A stretch of 64,000 nt of DNA from Schistocephalus solidus (GCA_017591395.1 WEDG01002553.1:369457-433456), one strand, 5' to 3'; shown: positions 1 through 8,574, counted from the first letter of the stretch. The notes: a model not told the origin generated them from the sequence alone. Program-made: numbers and translations.

Positions 1-1980
1 GAATGTTGGAATGCTTGAACCGATTTTTGCATGCCTATTACTGGTGCCTAGGGTACATTGCGCCTCAGTCTTAACTATCATTTGTTGCCCATTGTGCCAA
101 GGAGCTTTCGACGTGATATTTGCGTGTCAGTAGTTGGCTTGGTATTAACTTGTTCGCGCTTCATTTGCCATGGAGAAGATACGGTGAAAACTTTCACCAA
201 TTTGGGTATTTCTGTCTGTATTATTTTCCATACTTTATCCGAACAGATAGAAAATATCTCGCAGCCAAAATTTTCCGAATGCGTTTTACATAGTTACCGC
301 AATCTGCATTGCTAAAGTTAACACTTTTACTTTCTAGCTCTAACTACTGTATATAAGTTTCAAAAAGCTCTCTTAATAAGGAGGGATATGAAGGAGTAGA
401 TTAGAACCTGGTCTTAGTTATCCCTTTTATTTGGTGGTTTATTTTTTTGTATTATAACTTTTTGCTTCCTCGCTTTTGAATGCAACTTCTGTCTTCATTG
501 AAATCCAAGGGAGTGTCAAGTTGCACAAAAACAGCACGCTTGAAATGACACAGACCACACGGGAAGTTAGTTTTGATGGCTAATGCCGGCCTTTTTAGTA
601 ATAAAAGGGCTTTTAATCATCAAAGTTTAAGAATCCTTGATGAGGATTGCATTTGACTTATTCTGGCTTGAGTACTAACCTGACGTACGATGAACCATCG
701 TAGGCTTGCTGCCTACGTCCGAGATATCTGTTAATATCATGTAGTTCTTGTACATTAGTGTTTCCGAAGTAAACATTGATCGCGTTAAGTTTGAAATTTG
801 ACTGGACGTATTTCTGATAATTCAGAAGGGTCTGTAAGGCGCACTCAGACATCCTCTTTCAGAACGAAACCAATAAGTTACTTGATCTCTCGGCACACAA
901 GCTTAGGACCCCTTATAAACGTATAATATCCGGAAGTGGTTGATTCTATGGAGATTTTATGGAGAACGATAAATGTATTAGCCCTAGTATAGCTCAGTGA
1001 TGCAACCAGAACATTTGAAAATTAACTATGTTTTTGATGGAAATTTTTCGCATAATCAATTGTTTTACAGTACAAAAAAGTCTTAATATTGATTTAGGGA
1101 ATTAAAGTATATTCTAAGATAAACCTGAAGCCAAGGGTTTTTAAAAAAGGTGACATAGGACTACAGGTAACTAACTGCTGCCATTTTTGAAATCGAACAT
1201 GACTCATATTAACACTGTCACGTGCATGCGTTCTAGGGATCCAAGCAGGGAAAGATAAACGTATTAGGTTGACTGTCTATCATAAGTGCATGGAGCAACG
1301 TGCGACCTCTAGTATCACCGTTAGAAAATTTCGGGTGATCGGATAAAACGCTCGACACCTTCTGCGGAATTTAAGTTTTATGGCTAGATGTGTATATCGT
1401 GATGGACAGTCAAGTAGCAGCAGAGTCACACTTTATGTTGAGTTGCAATCGGAATAGACCTGGCTTGGGATGGATGTGATCACGAGGGAAGTAAATAATT
1501 TCGACAATGGCTATTTACTTCATCCAAATTATGGTTCCTTTACTCGGGGGAGTGTGAATTCACTGGCTGCAACCCCCACGTTCGAGATAGTTGCTGTATA
1601 ATTAACATTTAAATAAAGTCTTAAAGGCTCGCGTCATGCCAACGGGCTACGTTTATTCAGTTTACGGTACTAAACCGCTAAAGTTTAGGGCGTTATGATG
1701 GTTTACATTTTCAACTGAACAGGTCAAACCGAAACGACTGCATTCGTCCTGTAAGAATGGCCGTTGAGGGTCAGTACTACGTCCGCTGGCTGATCTGGCA
1801 TGCTTTTAAACACGTGGAAATGATAAAACTATGTCGCTGAAATTTTAAATTAAACTAAATTGTCGTCATACCTCGAAAAAGAAAAGCAACCCCCCAAGTT
1901 ATTATAGCCAATGACGTTTCAGAAAGCTCCATCCACTTTTATTGGTTGTACTTGAACTAAGCTTCGGATACCAACCACCT
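1..1980. other. Gene-poor left flank, no recognised gene
   Basis: I found no protein family, TE domain or RNA gene in this AT-rich stretch apart from the weak minus-strand exon candidate at 680-855. Short open frames here have no recognisable motif. It could be intron of the protocadherin gene, whose first visible exon (9945) begins in mid-codon and therefore needs an upstream exon, but no such exon was seen here. Confidence 0.4.
680..855 (-). CDS. Candidate internal exon, unrecognised protein
   Basis: On the minus strand an open stretch of about 58 codons ends at a good donor (CAG|GTTAGT, at plus-strand 679/680), the same donor hexamer used twice by the protocadherin gene. An AG preceded by a pyrimidine-rich run lies near 855, but it is an AAG or GAG acceptor rather than CAG or TAG. 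The residues look protein-like (for example VYFGNTNVQELHDINRYLG) but I do not recognise the family. It may be an exon of an antisense gene or chance. No partner exon was found within the window. Confidence 0.22.
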
Positions 1981-1989
1981 TCATTTATA

Positions 1990-2324
1990 TTTTAGAGCGT
2001 TTCCCCCTTATGGTAGTGTGTGGCTCACCGATCTGCTTAAGGAACATGTATGTTCCGTTGTGCCCTGGAGCTCACTTTAGAGCCCTCGCAGGCGGCCGCA
2101 TAGCGACGTGTAGCAAAGGTTGATAAGGTGGAACCGACAAAGACAAGGGAGACCGGAATGACCATTTCTGGCTTATTAGCCGTCATCAGCCAGCCATTAC
2201 CGACCCCAGGCGCTGCGGTACCTGAGGCTCGAACTCGCGACCTGTTGGGCAGAAGTCCACCACTCTACATACTGTGCCATGAGCTCGTTGTCTTGCCGAT
2301 TTTAATCGGGAATGAAACGTAAAA
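1990..2324 (-). repeat. tRNA-derived SINE copy with hammerhead motif
   Basis: A minus-strand copy of the repeat that forms the 305-bp tandem array at 7811-8526. Read on the minus strand it has a tRNA-like head (about 2290-2205) with box A-like and box B-like sequences and an anticodon loop containing ACTTCTG, then the linker, the hammerhead core (2193-2153) and a diverged body to about 1990. It faces a plus-strand partial copy at 2325-2490, so the two make an inverted pair centred near 2325. Confidence 0.7.
2153..2193 (-). ncRNA. Hammerhead ribozyme motif, SINE family
   Basis: Minus strand: CTGG, core CTGATGA, stem II CGGCT/AGCCA around AATA (outermost pair C-A mismatched), GAAA, then TGGTCATT and CCGG. 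Stem I pairs CUGG with CCGG (one G-U). Stem III AUGGUCAU is nearly self-complementary; the C to T change breaks the palindrome seen in other copies. The core nucleotides match the hammerhead consensus CUGANGA...GAAA. Activity is not known. Confidence 0.6.
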
Positions 2325-2365
2325 CTTGCTGATGATGGCTAATAAACCAGAAATGGCCATTCAGG
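2325..2365 (+). ncRNA. Hammerhead ribozyme motif, SINE family
   Basis: CTTG (2325-2328), core CTGATGA (2329-2335), stem II TGGCT/AACCA around AATA with the outer U-A pair kept and one C-A mismatch, GAAA (2350-2353), palindromic stem III ATGGCCAT, then T and CAGG. Stem I CUUG/CAGG pairs with one G-U. This copy keeps the U-A pair that closes stem II, which several other copies have lost. Confidence 0.6.
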
Positions 2366-2483
2366 TTTCCCTTGTATTTGTCGGCTCCACATTATCAAAA
2401 GGTGCTACATGTGGCTATGTGACCGCCTCTGAGGGCTATAAAGTGAGCTTCAAGGCACACCAGAACATGAGTTTTCCTTAAGC

Positions 2484-2490
<7 letters not shown>
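2325..2490 (+). repeat. Partial SINE-hammerhead copy, plus strand
   Basis: This starts in the hammerhead core, without the tRNA-like head, and runs through the shared body to the (TA)n tract. It is an inverted partner of the copy at 1990-2324; the body segments 1990-2120 and 2380-2490 are reverse-complementary with substitutions. Confidence 0.6.

Positions 2491-2565
<75 letters not shown>
2485..2565. repeat. (TA)n microsatellite
   Basis: An uninterrupted TA dinucleotide tract of about 80 bp. It separates the SINE-hammerhead pair from the PLE to the right; other short TA tracts mark PLE or SINE ends at about 5113, 6571, 7519 and 8528. Confidence 0.97.
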
Positions 2566-2569
<4 letters not shown>

Positions 2570-2592
2570 ATACGGGCATCCCAAGAAGTAAA

Positions 2593-3334
2593 ATTCGAAG
2601 TAAAGAAGTTCTTTGGGAAACAATGAGTAACTTTTTATGTAAATTTTCGACGCTGGTTCCCCAGGTCGTCGTCAGACTTGTGGTAAATGTGCAAAAAAAC
2701 AGTTAAAATTTAAAACATGTCGGAAAATCGATATTGCTGAATTAGTCCTGCCAATAGCTGTCATTGTTGATGAACATCTCAATATGATTGGCTACCGCCT
2801 TTTCCACTTGTCTTTGAGAGTATTGTACACGGCATCCAATTCGATGTGCCGATTAATGCACGAGTTATCAGAATGAATAGCCTCTTAGAATTCCCGGCCT
2901 CTCTTCGATTGGCAGGAGCCAACAATACGCGTTTTATCCCATGCAAATTTGTGCCCAGTTTCTAGTGTATGCACGGCATCTTGAGACAGGTTGTCTCGTT
3001 TCTTGACAGCCAACTTATGTTCGTGTAGGAGTTTAGAGACTGATTTTCCTGTTTGGCCGCAATACACAACATTACAACTATTAAATGGGATTTTGTAAAC
3101 GGCTTCTTTTTTATCTAAATAGCCAACCCTATCCTTAGGGTGTACAAGCTGGTTTCGAATTGTAGTCGTGGGTTTGTGCGCCACGTAAATTTGGTGCTTC
3201 CGCAGGTGTGTTTCAACGAGTTCAGACTCGTTCTTAATATATGGAAGTGTTCGCCAGTTTTTCTTGTGGGCGCATGATCGGAACAATCTAGTTCATTATC
3301 TTTTTCTTTTAATTCTTGATGTCTACGTACAAAA
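2593..3334 (-). repeat. Inverted 3' arm of Penelope-like element A
   Basis: The reverse complement of this segment matches 4354-5112 almost base for base, including the endonuclease region and the 3' noncoding tail. On the minus strand, 3286-2885 is open for about 133 codons and contains the GIY-YIG-like block VVYCGQTGKSV. Unlike the right-hand copy it has no stop or indel in this region. The inner junction lies near 3331-3334, where homology stops and reverse transcriptase sequence begins. Inverted partial copies at PLE 5' ends are a known arrangement for the class. Confidence 0.85.
2885..3286 (-). pseudogene. PLE-A endonuclease fragment (GIY-YIG-like), inverted copy
   Basis: An open fragment of about 133 codons encoding the C-terminal part of a PLE polyprotein. 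Visible parts are a basic linker, an LPYIKNESELVE block, a KPTTTIRNQLVHPKDR block, and the GIY-YIG-like core VVYCGQTGKSV followed by LLHEHKLAVKKRD. PLE endonucleases of this family nick target DNA to prime reverse transcription. It has no RT domain of its own and no evident promoter, so it is a fragment rather than a gene, though less damaged than its right-hand counterpart. Confidence 0.7.
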
Positions 3335-4127
3335 GATGCTGTCATTGTTACAAGATAGGCCAACCTATAAACCTCTTGACGCAGATCCCACTAAAACACA
3401 GAATTCATCAATTGAAAAAGTACTTCAACGTCTTACAGGAAAGAAGCAAATATCAGGAGATATTGCCAAATCCTTGAGATAAACTGAACCGACCATAGCT
3501 AAGATCTATGGACTACCTAAGGTTAACAAGCCAGAGATGCCACTGCGACCGATAGTATCGTTAATCGGTGCACCCAATTATAAGATTTCTAAGTGGCTTT
3601 TCCGCAAATTACACCCATTGATAAAGAATTGTGAAACATCCATTGACAACTCCCTAGGGTTTCTGGACAAATTACGAAGACTCAAAATTGCAGCAGATGA
3701 AATAAGGGTGTCTTTTGATGTTGTTTATCTCTTCACATCCATACCATTAGATCTTGCAAGGCAATACACAGAAGAATTACTCCACACTTTTGACATGGAT
3801 ATTCCTACATTTGCCTTGCTTGAACTCTTGGACTTATGCTTAGAAACAAATTTTTCATTCTCATAAGAGTTCTATCAACAGCAAAAGGGAGCCCCTATGG
3901 GCTCACCCATCTCTGGCTTCCTAGCGGAAGTAACAATGCAAAAATTAGAAGCTACTGCCCTACCACTAGTTAACCCCAAGTTATGGGTACGCTACGTTGA
4001 TGACACGTTTGTCATCGTTAAAAGGGACCGACTGGAAACACTGCACAATATTATTAATTCGATGATACATGGAATAACCTTTACGCTCGAAAAAGAAATT
4101 TACAACCAACTACCTTTCTTGACGTCC
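3335..4127 (+). pseudogene. PLE-A reverse transcriptase, 5'-truncated and disrupted
   Basis: Reverse transcriptase of a Penelope-like element. Blocks seen in order: YGLPKVNKP and LRPIVS (about 3508-3560), motif A FDVVYLFTSIP (about 3715-3750), motif B GAPMGSPISGFLAEV (about 3889-3930) and motif C VRYVDDTFVIV with the catalytic DD (about 3988-4020). Frame-breaking damage: TAA at 3480-3482, TAA at 3864-3866 and a one-base frameshift near 4126. The 5' end is replaced by the inverted arm ending at 3334, so the start is missing. The YVDD box and the KVNKP block separate it from LTR and LINE enzymes. Confidence 0.88.
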
Positions 4128-4820
4128 TCGTACAGCGAAGGACAGACATGACCTTTGAAACATCAGTTAACCGCAAAGAGGCTAATGCGGATGTTATCCT
4201 ACATTATGAGAGCAACCACCCTGTCGCCCACAAACGAAGCGTGGTCAACACACTCATCAACAGAGCAAAAACCCATTGTTCTACCAAGGAACTTTATCAA
4301 ATTGAACTCACTTATCTATTCAACCTGTTTTCCAGCAACGGTTACCCTAGAGATTTTGTGCGTAGATGCATGAGACATCAAGAATTAAAAGAAAAAGAAA
4401 AAGATAAGGAACTAGATTGTTCCGATCATGCGCCCACAAGAAAAAACTGGCGAACACTTCCATATATTAAGAACGAGTCTGAACTCGTTGAAAGACACCT
4501 GCGGAAGCACCAAATTTACGTGGCGCACAAACCCACGACTACAATTCGAAACCAGCTTGTACACCCTAAGGATAGGGTTGGCTAGTTAGATAAAAAAAGA
4601 AGCCGTTTACAAAATCCCATGTAATAGTTGTAATGTTGTGTATTGCGGCCAAACAGGAAAATCAGTCTCTAAACTCCTACACGAACATAAGTTGGCTGTC
4701 AAGAAACGAGACAACCTGTCTCAAGATGCCGTGCATACACTAGAAACTGGGCACAAATTTGCATGGGATAAAACGCGTATTGTTGGCTCCTGCCAATCGA
4801 AGAGAGGCCGGGAATTCTAA
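4128..4820 (+). pseudogene. PLE-A linker and GIY-YIG endonuclease, disrupted
   Basis: This continues the element in a shifted frame. 4148-4585 reads through the SNHPVAHKRSVVNTL block, the SSNGYPRDFV block and the basic linker, then ends at TAG (4583-4585). After a further small indel, 4633-4820 encodes the GIY-YIG-like core VYCGQTGKSV and ends GREF at TAA. The inverted copy at 2885-3286 shows the undamaged reading across the same stop, so the damage here is specific to this copy. Confidence 0.85.
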
Positions 4821-5112
4821 GAGGCTATTCATTCTGATAACTCGTGCATTAATCGGCACATCGAATTGGATGCCGTGTACAATACTCTCAAAGACAAGTG
4901 GAAAAGGCGGTAGTCAATCATATTGAGATGTTCATCAACAATGACAGCTATTGGCAGGACTGATTCAGCAATATCGATTTTCCGACATGTTTTAAATTTT
5001 TACTGTTTTTTGCACATTTACCACAAGTCTGACGACGACCTGGGGAACCAGCGTCGAAAATTTACATAATAAAGTTACTCATTGTTTCCCCAAAGAACTT
5101 TTTTACTTCGAA
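4821..5112 (+). repeat. PLE-A 3' noncoding tail
   Basis: Noncoding 3' end of the element, duplicated in inverted orientation at 2593-2884. It ends at a short (TA)n (about 5113-5124), where PLE-B begins. A possible hammerhead remnant lies at 5022-5070. Confidence 0.7.
5022..5070 (+). ncRNA. Weak hammerhead-like remnant in PLE-A tail
   Basis: CTGACGA (5029-5035) is followed by a hairpin with inner pairing CTGG/CCAG around GGAA, then CGAAA (5055-5059). Outer stem II pairs are broken or shifted and stem I is only about two pairs, so this would be a decayed motif at best. The same sequence is inverted in the left arm (about 2636-2684). Confidence 0.3.
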
Positions 5113-5124
5113 TATATATATATA

Positions 5125-6237
5125 AAACGAGAAATGATCGAAGAATTCCATAGCGTCGTGAATTCCGTCTTCCCGGAAATCCAATTCACAATGAAGGCCA
5201 AAATTAACAACCAACTGCCATTCCTTGATGTTCTTGTCCATAGAAAATCGAACGGGCACATATAAACTACGGTTTATATGAAGGCGACCAACACACGCCA
5301 AATCTTAAGTTACCACAGTAAGCACCCGTTGTGCCGCAAACGCAGCTGTGTACGAACTCTCTACAGAAGGGCAGAAACACATTGCAGTGTGTCGGACGAC
5401 AAAGGGGCAGAATTCCGCTACCTTTAGCGCCTTTTCATGGCCAACGGATACCCTCGTAACTTCATCGAGCGCAGCAAGCTGGCCAAACCAAGGCAAAATC
5501 TGGTAACAGAACCGCCAAAAGTCTGGCGTGCACTGCCATACATTGACGGCGTCCCTGAGGCAGTTTCCCGTCTCCTCAGACCGCTGGGGATCGGAATTGC
5601 CCATCGACAGGATTCAACCATTCGGAATCTAGTTATGAGACCGAAAGACCCCCTTCCACGAATTGAGACGTCAAACATCATCTTTCGGATCCAATATGAC
5701 TACTGTGAAGTTAACTACGTCGGAGAGACAGGGAAGCTTTTGCAGACCCGTGTTACCGAACACCTGCGGGCAGTGAGGAGAATGGACCCATTGTTCTTGG
5801 TGGCGGAACACTGTGCAAACTCTGCGCACACGTTCGCCTTCCAAAACGCTGAAATCCTTGGTCGAGGAAATGACCGCGTAACCAAGGAAACAATCGAAGC
5901 CTGGCACACGGAGCCTACGTCGATCAACCGTTGTATCGCCCTTCCGGCAGCCTACCAAGCCCTCCGGGCGCTGCTCATCGAACGTAAGAGCAAACACGAA
6001 ATTAGGCCAAACGTGAATTCCACCGCGGGAGAACCGAGGACGGATATGCACGTAACCACGCCACAATTCGGGGTCGACGAAGGCGCAGTCATGATTACCG
6101 CCGCATCAATTACTGCCCCGACAAACGAGGAGCCATGCCCTCAGGACACAAACATGACTATCAACCCAGGGCGCCAATTAAGGTCAATCCAGACCCGGCC
6201 AGTGGCCGTCCCCCTCAACGAGCGGCATGTCAACTGA
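5125..6237 (+). pseudogene. PLE-B C-terminal half with GIY-YIG endonuclease
   Basis: A second, different PLE, 5'-truncated at the TA tract. It starts within the end of the RT region (NNQLPFLDVLV block), passes the KRSCVRTL and ANGYPRNF blocks, and from 5428 is open to 6237 (first ATG 5437, 266 codons). The endonuclease core is EVNYVGETGKLL (about 5707-5742), followed by RVTEHLRAV. In-frame stops at 5263 (TAA) and 5425 (TAG) disconnect it from the upstream part, and RT motifs A to C are absent. It is not a functional element on its own, but the endonuclease frame is intact. Confidence 0.85.
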
Positions 6238-6500
6238 CAGCAATAATCCTCCTCCCCCCCTCTTCACCCCGGTGACTACAGAGATGCTTCCTGTGTGTAT
6301 GCCGGCGATGAGCGCCAAAGCCAATTAAGGACTCCCCCACCCCGTCCTCCCTACAGTGTACACTGTTAAGGTAAACCCGTAGAATCAACCCTGCGTTACA
6401 AAATGGCTATCACCCCCTATAAATACTGTGAGACGCGGTACGATACTCACCTCCGACGATGGAAGCTTGTATGCTTTTGAAACGTCAGGACAATACACCT
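6238..6500 (+). repeat. PLE-B 3' region with decayed hammerhead
   Basis: C-rich noncoding 3' tail after the PLE-B stop. At 6450-6489 there is a hammerhead-like arrangement: CCT, core CCGACGA (consensus U4 changed to C), stem II GGAAGC/GCTTTT, GAAA, the palindrome ACGT with C, then AGG pairing with CCT. PLEs are known to carry hammerhead motifs in their terminal repeats. Confidence 0.55.
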
Positions 6501-6582
6501 ATAATCCCTGAGATCGCCTTTTCTTCTCAATTATGTCCGGGGAGGCGCAACTTTGCTTCTATTAGCATATATATATATATTG

Positions 6583-6800
6583 ATAATGTGGAACCGACAA
6601 AGACAAGGGAGACCGGAATGGCCATTTCTGGCTTATTAGCCGTCGTCAGCCAGTCATACCCATTATCAACATATTATCAATTATCAACATATGCTACACG
6701 TCGCTATGCGACTGCCTGTGAGTACTCTAGTCTGAGTTCTAGGGCACAACGGAACATAAATGTTCCTTAAGCAGATCGGTGAGCCACACACTCTCATATA
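6583..6800. repeat. Rearranged SINE-hammerhead copy (fold-back)
   Basis: The minus-strand hammerhead segment (6595-6655) is followed directly by plus-strand body sequence (about 6670-6790) matching 2380-2490 and the reverse complement of 1990-2110. The tRNA-like head is missing and the junction is filled by repeated TTATCAACAT words. This is a head-loss inversion of the same SINE family. Confidence 0.6.
6613..6653 (-). ncRNA. Hammerhead ribozyme motif, CTGACGA variant
   Basis: Minus strand: core CTGACGA, stem II CGGCT/AGCCA around AATA, GAAA, palindromic ATGGCCAT, T, then CCGG. Position 7 is C instead of U, a position known to tolerate any base in hammerheads, so the core is still consistent. 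The bases before the core read ACTGG or near it, keeping a short stem I. Confidence 0.55.
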
Positions 6801-7330
6801 TATATACACTAGGTATACTCTCCACATCTACATACCCGCACACAAAAGCATGGTCACTTTTGAATAAGCTTAGTGTCATACATGTTGCAGTAGACAATCA
6901 AGGTAGGTATGACCTCTCAACTTAGTTGTTCAACTCGTGGTCATAGGGCTTCAGATGATGCTGGGCGTTGAGTTATCTTAAAAATACCTGATCGATGAAA
7001 AAACGTCACCCAAAGACTCCCCAAGACCCCCTGCTGGGAAGGCATTAAGAACAGGCAACTCGAAAGGTATGTTGACCCATTTGTTAGACCTTGGTTGTAA
7101 ACCGTGTGCAGAGTGTTGGTGCATCTTCTTGCCTGGTTATCGCTCGCTGGCACGAATAAACAAAATACAGCTGTTGTCTCACTCTGCCCTTGCTTCGTCA
7201 GTTCGCGTCCACTGATCACTTGCATGTTACGCATTCGATAGTTCCTGGACCAGTAAAGTCGGCGTCTGTGTGTCCTGTGAAGCCAACTGAATCAACTTCA
7301 GCCTACAGAATAAAGTTGTTTTTTTAGTTT
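6801..7330. other. Unassigned repeat-like interval
   Basis: No recognised domain. The end (about 7300-7330) has AATAAA followed by a T-rich run, which could be the 3' end of a short retroelement or a solo LTR, but I found no matching terminal repeats to support that. Confidence 0.25.
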
Positions 7331-7364
7331 TTGTTTGAAATGTATATATTCCTCACTGCACAAA

Positions 7365-7445
7365 GCATATGACGTACTGATGATTGGTAACGACCGTGAA
7401 ACAGCTGTCTACGTCTTGCCTGTTGCACATATAGCAACATACCTA
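7365..7445 (+). repeat. Second hammerhead-bearing repeat family, copy 1
   Basis: An approximately 80-bp module made of a hammerhead motif followed by a small hairpin (GTTGC...GCAAC). It recurs at 62212-62290 (plus) and, diverged, at about 62105-62180 (minus). It shares no stem II or stem III sequence with the SINE family, so it is a distinct family. Confidence 0.6.
7371..7415 (+). ncRNA. Hammerhead ribozyme motif, second family
   Basis: GACGTA (7371-7376), core CTGATGA (7377-7383), stem II GGT/ACC around AACG with a U-G and a U-U pair outside it (7384-7397), GAAA (7398-7401), palindromic CAGCTG (7402-7407), UC (cleavage triplet GUC ending at 7409), then TACGTC (7410-7415). Stem I GACGUA/UACGUC is six perfect pairs. 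All core bases match the hammerhead consensus. Stem III has no loop because its two strands form a palindrome. Confidence 0.72.
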
Positions 7446-7516
7446 TATATATATGACGGCTAATATGCCAGAAATGGCCATTCCAGTCTTCCTTGTCTTT
7501 GTCGGTCATGTTATTC

Positions 7517-7554
<38 letters not shown>

Positions 7555-7620
7555 CAGAATAACATGACCGACAAAGACAAGGGAGACTGGAGTAGCCATT
7601 TCTGGCATATTAGCCGTCAT
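7446..7620. repeat. Palindrome of two SINE 3' ends around (TA)n
   Basis: Left arm 7454-7522 (plus orientation, core truncated before ATGA) and right arm about 7549-7617 (minus orientation) are reverse complements with few differences, separated by a TA tract at 7519-7551. Both arms carry the hammerhead 3' half and the shared CTTTGTCGGTCATGTTATTC tail. A transcript would fold into a long hairpin. Confidence 0.85.
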
Positions 7621-7735
7621 CAGCCAGCCATACCCAACTCCAGGCGCTGCGGCGCCCGAGGTTCGAACTCGCGACCTTTTTGGGCAGAAGTCCAACGCTC
7701 TACCCACTGCGCCACGAGCTCGTTGTCTTGCCGGT
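7549..7735 (-). repeat. SINE copy with well-kept tRNA-Arg-like head
   Basis: Minus strand, 5' to 3': tRNA-like head 7722-7648, linker, hammerhead segment (about 7617-7573; stem III changed to ATGGCTAC, so likely inactive), and tail to about 7549. Box A reads TGGCGCAGTGGGTAGAG and box B AGTTCGAACC. The anticodon arm has a seven-base loop CTTCTGC with T at position 33 and anticodon TCT, flanked by TTGG and CCAA, resembling animal tRNA-Arg(UCU). It is a SINE head, not a tRNA gene: the acceptor stem is not closed. Confidence 0.75.
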
Positions 7736-7952
7736 CATCAGCCGTCATCAGCCAGCCAGCCAGAAATGGCCATTCCAAACTCTCTTGTATTTTTAGGTCA
7801 TGTGATTCTGCCTATATCCTAAGCTGCCTTACAGCTGCTGGCGGGGCTTGGGAGTAAGCCCCAAGGCACAATGGGGACGAGTGAGTCCTGTAACCAATCG
7901 GTGAGCGCCCAACTACCATTGTTAATATTCCCGATCCAAACCGACAAGACAA

Positions 7953-8024
7953 TGAGCTCGTGGCGCAGTGGGTAGAGCGTTAGAGCCAAACAAGGTCGCG
8001 AGTTCGAGCCTCGGGTGCCGCAGC
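7953..8024 (+). other. tRNA-like Pol III promoter head, array unit 1
   Basis: Box A TGGCGCAGTGGGTAGAG near 7961-7977 and box B GCGAGTTCGAGCCTC near 7998-8012. The anticodon arm present in the older copy at 7648-7722 is shortened here, so it is not a tRNA gene. An internal Pol III promoter is an inference from the boxes. Confidence 0.65.
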
Positions 8025-8042
8025 GCCTGGGGTTGGGTATGG

Positions 8043-8083
8043 CTGGCTGATGACGGCTACTAAGCCAGAAATGGCCATTCCAG
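8043..8083 (+). ncRNA. Hammerhead ribozyme motif, array unit 1
   Basis: Stem I CTGG (8043-8046) with CCAG (8080-8083), core CTGATGA (8047-8053), stem II CGGCT/AGCCA around ACTA, GAAA (8068-8071), self-complementary ATGGCCAT (8071-8078) as stem III, predicted cleavage after T8079. The first stem II pair is a C-A mismatch, which may weaken it. Confidence 0.7.
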
Positions 8084-8257
8084 TCTCCTTTGTCTTTGTC
8101 GGTCATGTTATTCTGCCTATATCCTAAGCTGCCTTACAGCTGCTGGCGGGGCTTGGGAGTAAGCCCCAAGGCACAATGGGGACGAGTGAGTCCTGTAACC
8201 AATCGGTGAGCGCCCAACTACCATTGTTAATATTCCCGATCCAAACCGACAAGACAA

Positions 8258-8329
8258 CGAGCTCGTGGCGCAGTGGGTAGAGCGTTAGAGCCCAACAAGG
8301 TCGCGAGTTCGAGCCTCGGGTGCCGCAGC
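8258..8329 (+). other. tRNA-like Pol III promoter head, array unit 2
   Basis: Same box A and box B as in unit 1, exactly 305 bp downstream, with one or two substitutions between the boxes. Confidence 0.65.
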
Positions 8330-8347
8330 GCCTGGGGTTGGGTATGG

Positions 8348-8388
8348 CTGGCTGATGATGGCTACTAAGCCAGAAATGGCCATTCCAG
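8348..8388 (+). ncRNA. Best hammerhead ribozyme motif, array unit 2
   Basis: Stem I CTGG (8348-8351) with CCAG (8385-8388), extendable by a G-U and a G-C pair; core CTGATGA (8352-8358); stem II TGGCT/AGCCA, five perfect pairs around loop ACTA (8359-8372); GAAA (8373-8376); palindromic ATGGCCAT as stem III; predicted cleavage after T8384. Every core base fits the consensus, and it is the most complete copy in the window. Confidence 0.78.
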
Positions 8389-8526
8389 TCTCCTTTGTCT
8401 TTGTCGGTCATGTTATTCTGCCTATATCCTAAGCTGCCTTACAGCTGCTGGCGGGGCTTGGGAGTAAGCCCCAAGGCACAACGGGACGAGTGAGTCCTGT
8501 AACCGATCGGTGAGCGCCCAACTACC

Positions 8527-8527
<1 letters not shown>

Positions 8528-8574
<47 letters not shown>
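8528..8574. repeat. (TA)n microsatellite
   Basis: A TA tract of about 46 bp interrupting the third array unit and abutting the 3' end of minus-strand PLE-C. Confidence 0.97.

Larger units (their letters stand above)
7811..8526 (+). repeat. 305-bp tandem array, SINE/hammerhead units
   Basis: Units begin CCTATATCCTAAGCTGCC at 7811, 8116 and 8421, a period of exactly 305 bp; the third is cut off by the TA tract at 8528. Each full unit holds a GC-rich body, a tRNA-like head with box A (TGGCGCAGTGGGTAGAG) and box B (GCGAGTTCGAGCC), then a hammerhead motif. The two full units are almost identical. The design (Pol III-like promoter plus ribozyme in a repeat unit) recalls the schistosome SM-alpha family. 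I infer that it is a cestode counterpart. Confidence 0.88.

Noticed and set aside
6885..7330. Solo LTR ending at AATAAA and a T run near 7310
   Set aside because: No matching second LTR, no clear TG...CA ends and no target-site duplication could be found by eye.
7819..8411. Two near-identical 95-codon minus-strand open frames in tandem (7819-8106 and 8124-8411)
   Set aside because: They are shadows of the 305-bp SINE/hammerhead unit and repeat with its period. No start context or protein motif supports a gene.
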